DNA of 64,000 nucleotides, taken from positions 124,001 through 188,000 of the forward strand of contig JADJFK010000006.1 of NCBI GenBank assembly GCA_016708585.1. The letters are read 5' to 3'. Made by a program: the position numbers and the translations under genes. This document shows, piece by piece, positions 12,625 through 22,128 of this stretch; the first letter of the stretch is position 1, and the number at the start of each line of letters is the position of its first letter. The notes under the pieces were generated by a model. That model was not told the DNA's origin and made no database searches. It saw only the letters and a program-made list of their open reading frames with translations. Source of the DNA: Sulfuritalea sp. Lineage in GTDB: Bacteria; Pseudomonadota; Gammaproteobacteria; Burkholderiales; Rhodocyclaceae.

Positions 12625-14501
12625 GCCACGAAGAACAAAAAGACAGCACCGCCGTCCTCGCGCTGGCCGCCCTCGGCGTGGTCTATGGCGACATCGGCAC
12701 CAGCCCCCTGTATGCCCTCAAGGAAGTCTTCGGCAACGCCCACCATCCGGTGCCGATCACGCCGGAGAACGTGCTGGGCATCCTCTCGCTGGTGTTCTGG
12801 TCGCTGATCGTCGTGGTGTCGTTCAAGTACGTGGCGCTGATCCTGCGCGCCGACAACAAGGGCGAGGGCGGCATCATGGCGCTGATGGCCCGCGTCCTGG
12901 CGGACGAAGGGATCACCGGGCGCACGCGGCAGGCGGTGATCCTGCTCGGCCTGTTCGGCGCCGCGCTGTTCTACGGCGACGGCCTGATCACGCCGGCGAT
13001 CTCGGTGCTTTCCGCCGTCGAGGGCCTGGAGGTGGCGACGCCGTTATTCGCGCCTTACATCGTGCCGGTCACGCTGGGCATCCTGGTCGCCCTGTTCTGG
13101 ATACAAAGCCACGGCACGGCGAAGGTGGGCGTCGCCTTCGGGCCGATCACCTGCCTCTGGTTCGGCGCGCTCGCCGCCATGGGCGTGATGCAGATCGCGA
13201 GTCATCCCGGCATCCTCGCAGCTCTGCTGCCGCAGCATGCGTTGGCTTTCCTGGTTGCCGACCCGGCGCTGGGCTTCCTCGCCATGGGCAGCGTCTTCCT
13301 CGTCGTCACGGGCGCCGAGGCGCTGTATGCCGACATGGGCCACTTCGGCCGGCGGCCGATCCGCCTGGCCTGGTTCGGCCTGGTGCTGCCGGCGCTGCTG
13401 CTCAACTACTTCGGCCAGGGCGCCTTGCTGCTGGCCGACCCGGCGACGATCAGGAATCCCTTCTACCTGATGGCGCCCGACTGGTTCCTGCTGCCGCTGG
13501 TGGGCCTGGCCACGGCGGCCACGGTGATCGCCTCGCAGGCGGTGATCACCGGCGTGTATTCGATCACGCAGCAGGCGATCCAGCTCGGCTATGCGCCGCG
13601 CATGGAACTGCTGCACACCTCGGGCAGCCAGATCGGGCAGATCTACATGCCCGGCGTGAACTGGCTGATGCTGCTGGGCGTGATCGCGCTGGTGCTGGCC
13701 TTCAAGTCATCGACCAACCTGGCGGCGGCCTACGGCATCGCGGTGACCGGCACCATGATCATCACCTCGCTGTTCGCCTACCTCGTCGCGCGCCGCCAGT
13801 GGGGCTGGCGCAAGCGCCTGGCGCTGCCGGTGTTCGGCGCGCTGCTGGTGCTCGACCTGACCTTCCTTGCCGCCAACTCGACCAAGATCCTCGACGGCGG
13901 CTGGTTCCCGCTGGTGTTCGGCGGCGCGGTGTACCTGCTGCTGACCACCTGGAAGGAGGGACGCAAGCTGCTGCACGAGTGCCTCCATACCCAGGCGCTG
14001 GGCCTGCGCGATTTCATCCCCGCCATCGAAACGCCGGATACGATCACCGTGCCCGGCACCGCGGTGTTCATGACGCCCTACCCGGAGCACGTGCCGCATG
14101 CCCTGCTGCACAACCTCAAGCACAACAAGGTGCTGCACCAACAGGTGGTGCTGGCGACCGTGACGGTGGAATCGGTGCCGCGCATACCCGACGCACAGCG
14201 CGTGGCGGTGGCGCGACTGAACCAGCGCTTCTATCACGTCGGCATCCACTTCGGCTTCATGGACGCGCCCGATGTGCCGGCGGCGCTGGAGTGGTGCGCT
14301 GAGCAGGGATTGGAGCTCGATCCGATGACCACTTCCTACTTCCTCGGCCGCGAAACCGTGGTGCCGCAGGTCGGCGACGCCATGCCTTACTGGCGCGAGG
14401 CCCTGTTTGCGCGGATGTACAGCAACGCCGGCACCGCCGCCGACTTCTTCGGCCTGCCGCCGAACCAGGTGGTGGAACTGGGGACGCGGGTGACGCTGTA
14501 G
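12621..14501 (+). CDS. kup: Potassium uptake protein Kup
   Basis: The 626-residue inner-membrane protein is of the KUP/HAK family, proton-coupled potassium importers. Near the N-terminus it has the signature GVVYGDIGTSPLYALKE. About twelve hydrophobic segments fill residues 15-450 (including GDGLITPAISVLSAVEGL), and the C-terminal ~170 residues are cytoplasmic. The start is fixed by the ATGA overlap with the kdpE-like gene. Kup normally stands alone; its coupling to a KdpDE-like pair suggests direct control of potassium uptake by that pair. Confidence 0.96.
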   Translation: MSHEEQKDSTAVLALAALGVVYGDIGTSPLYALKEVFGNAHHPVPITPENVLGILSLVFWSLIVVVSFKYVALILRADNKGEGGIMALMARVLADEGITGRTRQAVILLGLFGAALFYGDGLITPAISVLSAVEGLEVATPLFAPYIVPVTLGILVALFWIQSHGTAKVGVAFGPITCLWFGALAAMGVMQIASHPGILAALLPQHALAFLVADPALGFLAMGSVFLVVTGAEALYADMGHFGRRPIRLAWFGLVLPALLLNYFGQGALLLADPATIRNPFYLMAPDWFLLPLVGLATAATVIASQAVITGVYSITQQAIQLGYAPRMELLHTSGSQIGQIYMPGVNWLMLLGVIALVLAFKSSTNLAAAYGIAVTGTMIITSLFAYLVARRQWGWRKRLALPVFGALLVLDLTFLAANSTKILDGGWFPLVFGGAVYLLLTTWKEGRKLLHECLHTQALGLRDFIPAIETPDTITVPGTAVFMTPYPEHVPHALLHNLKHNKVLHQQVVLATVTVESVPRIPDAQRVAVARLNQRFYHVGIHFGFMDAPDVPAALEWCAEQGLELDPMTTSYFLGRETVVPQVGDAMPYWREALFARMYSNAGTAADFFGLPPNQVVELGTRVTL

Positions 14502-14511
14502 TTGCGATTGT

Positions 14512-14536
14512 CGCCGTCCCGCCAGCGCCGATTTTC
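14512..14536 (-). repeat. Dispersed 24-bp repeat, copy 6 (intergenic)
   Basis: On the minus strand it reads GAAAATCGGCGCTGGCGGGACGGCG. It lies 10 bp after the kup stop. Confidence 0.75.
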
Positions 14537-14559
14537 GGGTTGGGCGTCGCGAATTAGGG

Positions 14560-15665
14560 TATGCAGCGGGAGGTCCGCATCGTGCCCTTGACCTGTCCTG
14601 AATTTCTCGGACCAGCCGTATGGCTCCTCAGCGAGGGGGGGGGGGGGGAGGGGGGGGCAGGGAAGGGGGGGGGGCGGGGGGTTGGGCCAGGGGGGGGGGG
14701 GGGGGGGGGGGTTGATGTTGCCAAGCGGCACGGCGTCAGCGAGGCATCGATCTACGCCTGGCGGCGGTTGCGGATGGTCAGCGTGATGTAAAGCGGCTCA
14801 AGACATCCGAGAACACACGGCTGAAGAAGCTGGTCGCCGAGCGGATCTAATAGTGATGAAGGGATCGCGCAAAATGGTGAGGCCGGTTGCCGGGAACAGC
14901 CGTTTTGCAATGAAACGGGGCTGAGCCAACGGGAGGGTGCGCTGCTGCAAGTCAGTCGGTCTTGTATCAACAGAGGGAAGGGCCCCCCCAGAGGGGCGGG
15001 GGGGGGAGAGCGATGCGCGCTCGGGCCAGGCGCTGGAGCGCGCATCCGCGCCTGGCCCGTGAGGGAATCGTGGTGGGCAAGGACCGATGTGCCTCGCTTT
15101 GGGCCAAGGCGGGTCTGCAAGTACCGGGAAAGAGGCGCCGGCGTCGCATTGCGGGAAACCGGCCCAGGCCGCATGCGCCTGCCGCCAGGAATTCGGTGGT
15201 GCTACGACTTCGTGTTCGATGCCTGCGCCAATGGCCAGCAGTTGAAATGCCTGACGCTGGTCGATGAATACACGGGAATGCCTGGTCATCGACGTGGCCG
15301 GATCGATCCGGTCGCGCCGCGTCTGACGTCCTGAGTCGACGGTCAGCGTGCTGGCGCACCGCTACATCCGCTCGACAAGGCGGAATTCGGGTCGGGATGG
15401 CCCGGCACAGGCCCCGGCACGCAGGGCACCAACGAAAGCTTCAACGGCAAGTTTCGGGATGAGTGCCTGGCGATGGAATGGTTTCGCAACCGGATCGAAG
15501 CCAGGTCGTCATTGAGACTGGCGGATTCACTACAATGAGGTCCGACCGCATTCGGTTTGCAGTACGCGGATTCCGCCGGAGTTGCGAAAGGTTCAGTCGG
15601 CGCAAAGGAGAAGAGTCGCCACAGTCCGCTACTGGCCGCATGCAGAAGTTAGTACCACTACTGGT
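14560..15665 (+). mobile_element. Decayed IS3-family insertion sequence
   Basis: Fragments of both IS3 reading frames can be pieced together. OrfA remains include VAKRHGVSEASIYAWRR near 14715-14765 and, in another frame, NTRLKKLVAERI up to about 14848. OrfB integrase remains include YDFVFDACANGQQLKCLTL and LVDEY near 15205-15270, then TNESFNGKFRDECLAMEWF near 15430-15485. Several frameshifts, internal deletions and poly-G runs interrupt the frames, so no transposase can be made. The tentative left end is near TGTCCTGAATTTCTCGGACC at about 14591; I could not find a matching right end, so the limits are approximate. Confidence 0.75.
14636..14712. other. Poly-G low-complexity tract
   Basis: The tract is almost pure G, including an uninterrupted run near 14691-14710. 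It sits where the first codons of IS3 orfA should be. It looks more like a base-calling or assembly artefact than biological sequence. Confidence 0.7.
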
Positions 15666-15671
15666 GCGCAA

Positions 15672-15696
15672 ATAGTCGGCGCTGGCGGTACGGCGG
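15672..15696 (+). repeat. Dispersed 24-bp repeat, copy 7 (intergenic, joined to amrS fragment)
   Basis: It reads AATAGTCGGCGCTGGCG then GTACGGCGG and runs straight into an amrS 3' fragment, as copy 4 does. Confidence 0.8.
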
Positions 15697-15863
15697 TTTA
15701 GCTCATGCCCCCGCGTGCAGCCTGACCGGAATCCGCTGCGGGCCGAAAGGCTTGCCGAATTTTCCGTAGCGCCCGGCGATGGCCGTGCCGCAATGCCGGC
15801 AGTGGCCCGCGTGTCGTCGAGCGCGTAGCCGAGGATGCGATAACAGTCGCGCTGGAGGCCACG
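15697..15863 (-). pseudogene. amrS 3'-end fragment, long copy
   Basis: On the minus strand the fragment matches roughly the last 50 codons of amrS (the CRHCGTAIAGRYGKFGKPFG region to RLHAGA-stop). By eye it is near 88% identical to 17437-17591, with a 2-nt insertion near 15808 breaking the frame. Similarity stops at about 15862, where hipA-side sequence begins. It is in the same orientation as the intact gene, so it and the true amrS end form direct repeats bracketing hipBA. Confidence 0.85.
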
Positions 15864-15947
15864 CGCTTCCCGTCACGACGCCGGCGTCCCGGTCTTCAGG
15901 CCCCACGTTTTGCAATCCTGTCCCTGAGCCAGGGTCGATCCGCTCTT

Positions 15948-17059
15948 TCAGGTCCTTCCATGTTTCCAGCTCGCTTCCTGAATCCGTTCGATGACCTCGC
16001 GCGGATTCCTGACCAGGCAGATGGATTTGCCATAGTCCTCCAGTTCTTTCGGCAGGGGATAGGCTTTCGATTTGTTCATGTTCAGGGCCATGGTGTTGTC
16101 CGTTTTTGTCGCTCCTGTCCGCGGGTGGGCGATTTCGTAGATTTCGGTGCTCACCACGTCGTAGAGGGGCGATAGCGTGATGTGTCCTGTCGGATGCCCG
16201 TACAGCAAGGCGAAGTTTTTCAGGTGTGCGTCGCCATTCCTGACCAGGCACGAGAGCGCGACATACTCGAATAGCCGCGCCTTGCTCTCGACGGCGTCGG
16301 TGCAGAACAGGTCGATAGCCTTGGCGATACCTTCATAGCTGCCGCGGTACTTTTCCTCCGGCGTTTTCCCCATGAGCACCGCCATGTCTTCGAGGCCCAG
16401 TTGAACACCTTTTTCGATGTCGAAGCGGGTCATCACGAACAGGCTGCCATCTTCCGATAGCCAGAATTCCGGGACGCGCAAGCCGGCGCGCCGGGCGACC
16501 TCCATGCACATGAACTCGTTTTGCGCGAGAAACGGGTAATCGTCCCCGGCGGACTTGACTACCAGGTCCGACGTGGCCATGGTGGATTTTTCGACCATTC
16601 CCGATTCGCTGTCGGGTACCAGGACTTTCGGCTGGAAGCCTGAAATGCCGGATGCGAACCAGATATCCACCAGGTGTGCGAACAATTCGGCGGAGGCCTT
16701 GCTGGCGATGATCTCCGCCCGGGGGACGCTTGCCTCGCGAGCGACCGCGCGCCCATCTTCCGAGTAGCGGAGCGACCGATCTGATTGCCACCGGTGATCT
16801 GCAACAGGCGCATGTCATCCAGCGTCTCGTGCTTGCCGAAGCGTTGCCGCAGGTAGTCGAGGAGATAGCCTTCGGGGCGATTCATCTCGAAGACCGAAAA
16901 GAGTCGTCCATCCGAGTAGCTTTCGGCGCGAAGGGGCATCAGCAGGGAAGCCTCGCACTTGCGATCGGTGGTCTGATAGTTGAAAACGAATCGCGATTCC
17001 TTTTCGAGGGCACCGGCAAGGCCTTGCGGAGTCGTTACCACCAGGCGTTTAACTTTCAT
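15948..17059 (-). pseudogene. hipA: HipA-type kinase toxin, interrupted by one frame break
   Basis: The first frame (17059 down to about 16773) encodes MKVKRLVVTTPQGLAGALEK through LLQITGGNQIGR. The rest continues in another frame as LRYSEDGRAVAREAS and then FQPKVLV, FWLSEDGSLFVMTRFD, the HipA block NGDAHLKNFALLYG and SPLYDVVSTEIY. One missing base near 16773 (GGTCGCTCCG for an expected GGTCGGCTCCG) explains the break. HipA toxins are Ser/Thr kinases that phosphorylate translation factors such as GltX. The catalytic NGDxHLKNF motif is intact, so the break may be recent or a sequencing error. The gene overlaps hipB by 11 nt. Confidence 0.85.
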
Positions 17060-17300
17060 CGAAGACCCCCTTGATGCTGTCGTAATCCACGCGGCGATCC
17101 GCGAGCCGGATTCCTTTGCCGATGGCCGACAGTGCCTTGAGAAAGGTGATCATGTCGATGTTTTCACCCGCCTCGATGCGGATGATGGTTTCGCGGCGGA
17201 GGCCGGACGCCTTTGCCACGTCCGCCTGGGTTTTTCCGGTCGCCTTGCGTTCAGCCCGAAACAGGGTTCCCAGTTCTTTTAAGTTGCTTGAAAGTAACAT
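17049..17300 (-). CDS. hipB: HipB-like antitoxin (XRE-family DNA-binding protein)
   Basis: The 83-residue protein is a single helix-turn-helix XRE domain (TGKTQADVAKASGLRRETI, then RIEAGENIDMITFLKALSAI). It is typical of the antitoxin that binds HipA and represses the operon. A GGAGG ribosome site lies 6 nt before the ATG. The C-terminus overlaps the hipA start. This stretch looks less GC-rich than its surroundings, consistent with acquisition from elsewhere. Confidence 0.88.
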   Translation of the reverse strand: MLLSSNLKELGTLFRAERKATGKTQADVAKASGLRRETIIRIEAGENIDMITFLKALSAIGKGIRLADRRVDYDSIKGVFDES

Positions 17301-17328
17301 TACGAACCTCCAACGGCGTAAATGTTAC
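17294..17328. promoter_or_regulatory. Inverted repeat at the hipB start, probable HipB operator
   Basis: GTAACATT at 17294-17301 and its complement AATGTTAC at 17321-17328 are separated by 19 bp and span the hipB start and ribosome site. HipB proteins bind such dyads to repress their own operon. The repeat is seen; the function is inferred. Confidence 0.6.
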
Positions 17329-17436
17329 CCTTGAATAACTAATTAATGCAAGCTTTTATGCGCGGATGGCCTCTGAAGTGGCATTCCCGTGACTCAAAGC
17401 GAAGTCAGGCAGAGCTCGGGATGGCGGCGATCGATG

Positions 17437-18509
<1,073 letters not shown>

Positions 18510-18534
<25 letters not shown>

Positions 18535-18965
18535 TTCTGCACCTCGTAGCGTTGCAACTGCACTTCGGACGACCAGTAGTCGGCGGGCAGGCCGGCCTTC
18601 TGCTTGAGATGGGCCATGAACTGGCGCGCTTGCGGCAGTTGTTCCCAGACCTGCGGCAGGAAGGTGCTCCTTCTCTGTCCGGCGATGAAGATCACGCCGT
18701 CGACATTCGGCCGCAACTGGCGCAGGGCGTCGGCTTCGTCGCTGAATGTCATCGGCTGCGGCGCGGTCAGCAGCGAAACCTCGACGCGGGTGCGCGGCAG
18801 TTCCTCGGCCTTGAGCGGCGCGAAGCGCGGATCGCTGAATGCCGCGGCGACGGCATTGGCGCGCACGTCCTGATCGAGCGGGCGATGCGCCTGCAGCGAG
18901 CCGATGCAACCGCGCAGCGCGCCGTTCTGCGTCAGCGTGACGAAGGTCGCGCCGGGCTGGTTCAA
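18510..18965 (-). CDS. amrA: AMMECR1-domain protein (AmmeMemoRadiSam A), N-terminus displaced into the upstream frame
   Basis: The readable 151 residues start at TTG (MNQPGATFVTLTQNGALRGC) and hold most of an AMMECR1 domain, including the conserved LRGCIGS and ADYWSS. The expected first ~35 residues of that domain (LLVRARNAIAARLG, QPTQAEPAHPA) are instead the tail of the upstream amrB frame. One missing base near 18966 would join them as a single Memo-AMMECR1 fusion. As written, amrB ends TTGA with TTG as a possible coupled start. The gene overlaps amrS by 25 nt. Confidence 0.8.
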
Positions 18966-19870
18966 GCCGGATGCGCCGGCTCGGCCTGCGTCGGCTGCCC
19001 GAGGCGGGCGGCGATGGCATTGCGCGCACGCACCAGCAGGGCCGGACCGGGATCGGCGGCGACGGCTTCGGGTTCATACAGCGCGAAGGAGGCATAACCG
19101 ACCACGCGCGACTTGTCGCCGGCGGTATCGCCCGAATTGCATTGGGCGATGCGCTCGATGCGCAGGCCGCGCTGCTTTGCCACGGCGATCAGGCCGTTGA
19201 TCGGCAGCGCGCCGCAGGCCTGCTCGAAGCTGGTGAGCTGTTCCAGGGCCAGGATGTGGTCGGCCGTGGCATGGTCGATCTTCTGCGCTTCGGCATAGCC
19301 GTGGAAATGCGAGAGGTCGGAACTGATCACGATCAGGGTTTCCGGCCCGCCCCAGAGCCGGGCGATGACCTGGGCGACTTCGGCGGCGCCGGTCTGGCCG
19401 ACGGCCAGCGGCACCAGCGTGAAGTCGCCGAGCACGGTCTGCAGGAAGGGCAGTTGCACTTCCAGCGAATGTTCCTGGGCGTGGGCGGCATCGGAGGCGA
19501 CGACCTGCGGCAGGTCGGCCAGCGCATCCAGCGCGGCGCGGTCGAGCGGGATGTTGCCCAGCGGCGTGGCGAAGGCCTGCACCGTGGGTGCCGCGACGCC
19601 GCGCACGGCGACGCGGTGGCAGGGGCCGAGCAGCACCACGCGGCGGATGCGTCCGGCCAGCGGCGCGAGCAGGGCATAGGCCTTGCCGGCGGTGCCGCCG
19701 GAATAGACGTAGCCGGCGTGCGGCACGATGACGGCCTTGAGCCGGCCGGAAAAAGTCGGCGCCGGCGGTACGGCGAGACAGGTGGCGAGATCGTCGCGCA
19801 GGGTATCCGGCTCGCCGGGATAGAACATGCCGGCGACGGCCGGGGGGCGGATGGCGGTGGCAGTGCTCAT
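18962..19870 (-). CDS. amrB: Memo-family protein (AmmeMemoRadiSam B)
   Basis: The Memo domain of about 260 residues starts MSTATAIRPPAVAGMFYPGE; an ATG two codons upstream is an alternative. Conserved metal-site-like segments are VPHAGYVYSGG, GPCHRV, AHAQEHSLEVQLPFL and SSDLSHFHGY. The family is related to extradiol dioxygenases and is linked genetically to amrS. The C-terminal ~40 residues belong to the AMMECR1 domain, evidence of a broken fusion gene. Residues ~31-40 (PPAPTF) come from a copy of the dispersed repeat read on the opposite strand. Confidence 0.88.
   Translation of the reverse strand: MSTATAIRPPAVAGMFYPGEPDTLRDDLATCLAVPPAPTFSGRLKAVIVPHAGYVYSGGTAGKAYALLAPLAGRIRRVVLLGPCHRVAVRGVAAPTVQAFATPLGNIPLDRAALDALADLPQVVASDAAHAQEHSLEVQLPFLQTVLGDFTLVPLAVGQTGAAEVAQVIARLWGGPETLIVISSDLSHFHGYAEAQKIDHATADHILALEQLTSFEQACGALPINGLIAVAKQRGLRIERIAQCNSGDTAGDKSRVVGYASFALYEPEAVAADPGPALLVRARNAIAARLGQPTQAEPAHPA
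19750..19775 (+). repeat. Dispersed 24-bp repeat, copy 8 (inside amrB)
   Basis: It reads AAAAAGTCGGCGCCGGCG then GTACGGCG on the plus strand. The gene is on the minus strand, so it is translated as AVPPAPTF. Confidence 0.85.
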
Positions 19871-19921
19871 GGTCATCTCACTCGGATCAGCAGCAACGGG
19901 CTGATTGTATAGAATTGGGAC

Positions 19922-20647
19922 ATGGCTTATCACGCACTGGTTCCCGCCGCCGGCTCGGGTTCGCGCATGCATGCGCTCTCGGGTCACGCCGTGCCCAAAC
20001 AATACCTGCCGCTGGCCGGCCAGCCCATGATCCGCCACGCCCTGGCGACATTGTGCGCCACGCCGGCGATAGAACATGTGTTCGTCGTGCTGGCACCCGA
20101 CGATAGCCATTGGCCGGCGGCCGCGATGGCGGAACTCGGCCCCAAATTGCGCGTCCTGCGCTGCGGCGGCGATACCCGCGCGCAAAGTGTCGCCAACGGC
20201 CTGCGGGCGATGGCCGGCGAACTCGGCGGCGAGATTGAAATCGGCGACGATTGGGTGCTGGTGCACGATGCGGCGCGACCCTGCCTGACGGTGGCCATGG
20301 TCGAAAACCTGATCGCCGCGGTGGGCGCGGACGATGCCGGTGGCCTGCTCGCGGTGCCGGTCGCCGACACCCTGAAGCGCGCCGACGAAAACGGCCGCGT
20401 CCTCCAGACCGTGCCGCGCGAAGGGCTGTGGCAGGCGCAGACGCCGCAGATGTTCCGCCATCGTCTGCTGCTCGATGCGCTCGATTTCGCGCCGCAGGTC
20501 ACCGACGAGGCCAGCGCCATCGAGACCCTGGGGCTGCTGCCGCGCCTGGTGGCGGCCGATGCCGGCAACCTGAAGGTCACGTATCCGTTCGATCTGCAGC
20601 TTGCCGAGTGGATAGTGCAGGTCCGGAAGGCGGCCGGTTCGCAATGA
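19922..20647 (+). CDS. ispD: 2-C-methyl-D-erythritol 4-phosphate cytidylyltransferase
   Basis: The 241-residue enzyme converts MEP and CTP to CDP-ME in the non-mevalonate isoprenoid pathway. It has the nucleotidyltransferase N-terminus LVPAAGSGSRM, with KQYLPLAGQPM after it. Also present are DWVLVHDAARPCL and the C-terminal VTDEASAIE and KVTYPFDL motifs. It is divergent from amrB and is followed by a thioredoxin-like gene through an ATGA overlap, then by ispF, the pathway enzyme two steps later. Confidence 0.96.
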   Translation: MAYHALVPAAGSGSRMHALSGHAVPKQYLPLAGQPMIRHALATLCATPAIEHVFVVLAPDDSHWPAAAMAELGPKLRVLRCGGDTRAQSVANGLRAMAGELGGEIEIGDDWVLVHDAARPCLTVAMVENLIAAVGADDAGGLLAVPVADTLKRADENGRVLQTVPREGLWQAQTPQMFRHRLLLDALDFAPQVTDEASAIETLGLLPRLVAADAGNLKVTYPFDLQLAEWIVQVRKAAGSQ

Positions 20648-20997
20648 GCCCGGCCGACGCGCCCCGTGATCCGGCCGGCGAGCCTGCGCGCGACGCAATT
20701 GATGCGCTACGGGAACCGGCCGTGATCGAATTCGGCGCGTCCCATTGCGGCCACTGTCGTGCCGCCCAGCCGCTGATCGCGCAGGCGCTGGCGCAGCATC
20801 CCGGTGTGCGGCACATCAAGGTCGAAGATGGCCCCGGTCGCAGGCTGGGGCGGTCTTTCCGCGTCAAACTCTGGCCGACGCTGATTTTCCTGCGGCAGGG
20901 GTCGGAGGTCGCGCGCCTGGTGCGCCCGTCAGATGCACAGCCCATCGAGCAGGCGCTGCGCGAGATCGATGTCGTCGCGACAAAAGGAGATTCCTGA
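20644..20997 (+). CDS. Thioredoxin-family protein
   Basis: The 117-residue protein has the thioredoxin motif EFGASHCGHCRAAQPL (CxxC at about residues 38-41) and the cis-Pro region VKLWPTLIFL. No signal peptide is seen, so it is cytoplasmic. Its start overlaps the ispD stop (ATGA) and ispF begins one base after its stop. It therefore sits inside an ispD-ispF operon, an uncommon location that suggests co-expression rather than a known role in the pathway. Confidence 0.88.
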   Translation: MSPADAPRDPAGEPARDAIDALREPAVIEFGASHCGHCRAAQPLIAQALAQHPGVRHIKVEDGPGRRLGRSFRVKLWPTLIFLRQGSEVARLVRPSDAQPIEQALREIDVVATKGDS

Positions 20998-20998
20998 A

Positions 20999-21493
20999 AT
21001 GAAGCTGCCCTATCGCGTCGGCCAGGGCTATGACGTGCATGCGCTGACCCCGGGGCGCAAGCTGATCCTCGGCGGCGTGCATATTCCCCATGATCAGGGC
21101 CTGCTCGGGCATTCGGATGCCGACGCGCTGCTGCATGCGATTACCGACGCCATCCTCGGCGGTGCCGGCCTGGGCGACATCGGCGGCATGTTTCCCGACA
21201 CCGGCTCGCAGTGGGAGGGCGCGGACAGCCGGACACTGCTGCGCGGGGCCATGGCCGCCGTGCGTGCCGCCGGCTGGCAGGTGGGCAACGTCGACGCCAC
21301 CGTCATCGCCCAGGCGCCGCGCATCGCGCCGCATGTCGCGGCGATGCGCGCCAACATCGCGGCCGACCTCGGCATTGCGGCCACGGACGTAAACGTCAAG
21401 GGCAAGACCAACGAACGCCTGGGTTTCGAGGGGCGCGGCGAGGGCATCGCGGCACATGCCGTGGTGCTGCTGGTGCGCGCGGATCAAAGCTGA
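20999..21493 (+). CDS. ispF: 2-C-methyl-D-erythritol 2,4-cyclodiphosphate synthase
   Basis: The 164-residue enzyme forms the cyclodiphosphate from CDP-ME 2-phosphate. The metal-binding signature GQGYDVHAL, followed by HIPHDQGLLGHSDADALLHA, is present. So are DIGGMFPDT and the C-terminal VNVKGKTNERLGFEGRGEG. A ribosome site AAAGGAG lies 9 nt upstream, before the stop of the thioredoxin-like gene. ispE is not nearby. Confidence 0.97.
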   Translation: MKLPYRVGQGYDVHALTPGRKLILGGVHIPHDQGLLGHSDADALLHAITDAILGGAGLGDIGGMFPDTGSQWEGADSRTLLRGAMAAVRAAGWQVGNVDATVIAQAPRIAPHVAAMRANIAADLGIAATDVNVKGKTNERLGFEGRGEGIAAHAVVLLVRADQS

Positions 21494-22048
21494 ATGGGCG
21501 AGGCCCGCTCGCACCGGGTGTTCTTTGCGCTCTGGCCCGATGATGAGGCGACCGCCCATTTGTCCGCGTTGGCACACGAACTGACGACGCGCGGCGGCGG
21601 CCGGGTGATGCGCCCGGCGTCGCTGCACCTGACGCTGGCATTCGTCGGTGCGGTGACACCGGGCCAACTTTCCCGGCTTGAAGAAATCGCCGGCGGGGTT
21701 CGCGCCGAATCCTTCGATCTGTGCCTCGATCGGCTCGGCTTCTGGCCGCAGCGCGGCATCCTGTGGGCGGGTTGCCGGCAGACACCGGCGCCGCTGCGCC
21801 GGCTGGCCGGGGCGCTGGCGGCCGATTTGCGCGCCGCCGGCTTTGCCATCGATCACCGTTCCGGCGCCGACCTGGTGCCGCACATTACGCTGGCGCGCCG
21901 CGCGCGCTGCGCATCGCTGCCCCGGCTGGGAACGCCGATCGGCTGGCGGGTCGACGAATTCGCCCTGGTCGAAAGCCACCTGCATCCTTCCGCCGCGACT
22001 TACCGGACGCTGGCCCGCTTTGCACTCGCGGAGCCGGACGGCGGATGA
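21494..22048 (+). CDS. thpR: RNA 2',3'-cyclic phosphodiesterase (2H family, ThpR/LigT)
   Basis: The 184-residue protein carries the two HxTx motifs of the 2H phosphoesterase fold: SLHLTLAFVG at about residue 41 and VPHITLAR at about 129. The N-terminus RVFFALWPDDE is characteristic. The family opens 2',3'-cyclic phosphates on RNA and can ligate tRNA halves in vitro. The ATG follows the ispF stop immediately, suggesting translation in the same operon. Confidence 0.93.
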   Translation: MGEARSHRVFFALWPDDEATAHLSALAHELTTRGGGRVMRPASLHLTLAFVGAVTPGQLSRLEEIAGGVRAESFDLCLDRLGFWPQRGILWAGCRQTPAPLRRLAGALAADLRAAGFAIDHRSGADLVPHITLARRARCASLPRLGTPIGWRVDEFALVESHLHPSAATYRTLARFALAEPDGG

Positions 22049-22128
22049 ATTAGAATCCGGCCATTGCAGCGGTCGCGGCGCGACGGCCGCAGCCAACACA
22101 GCCGGGCAACATTGGGGAGCCGATCACC

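Noticed and set aside
19000..20700. A 578-residue frame joining amrB to sequence opposite ispD.
   Set aside because: The part above 19876 is antisense to ispD, which has full family motifs; the Memo domain begins at MSTATAIRPP.
21868..21882. CGGCGCCGACC in thpR and similar words in kdpE-like (12205), lpdA (45525) and ompR-like (26038) genes.
   Set aside because: All encode conserved residues (SGADLVPH, DAGADDY and the like), and none has the flanking AAA and ACGGCG parts.
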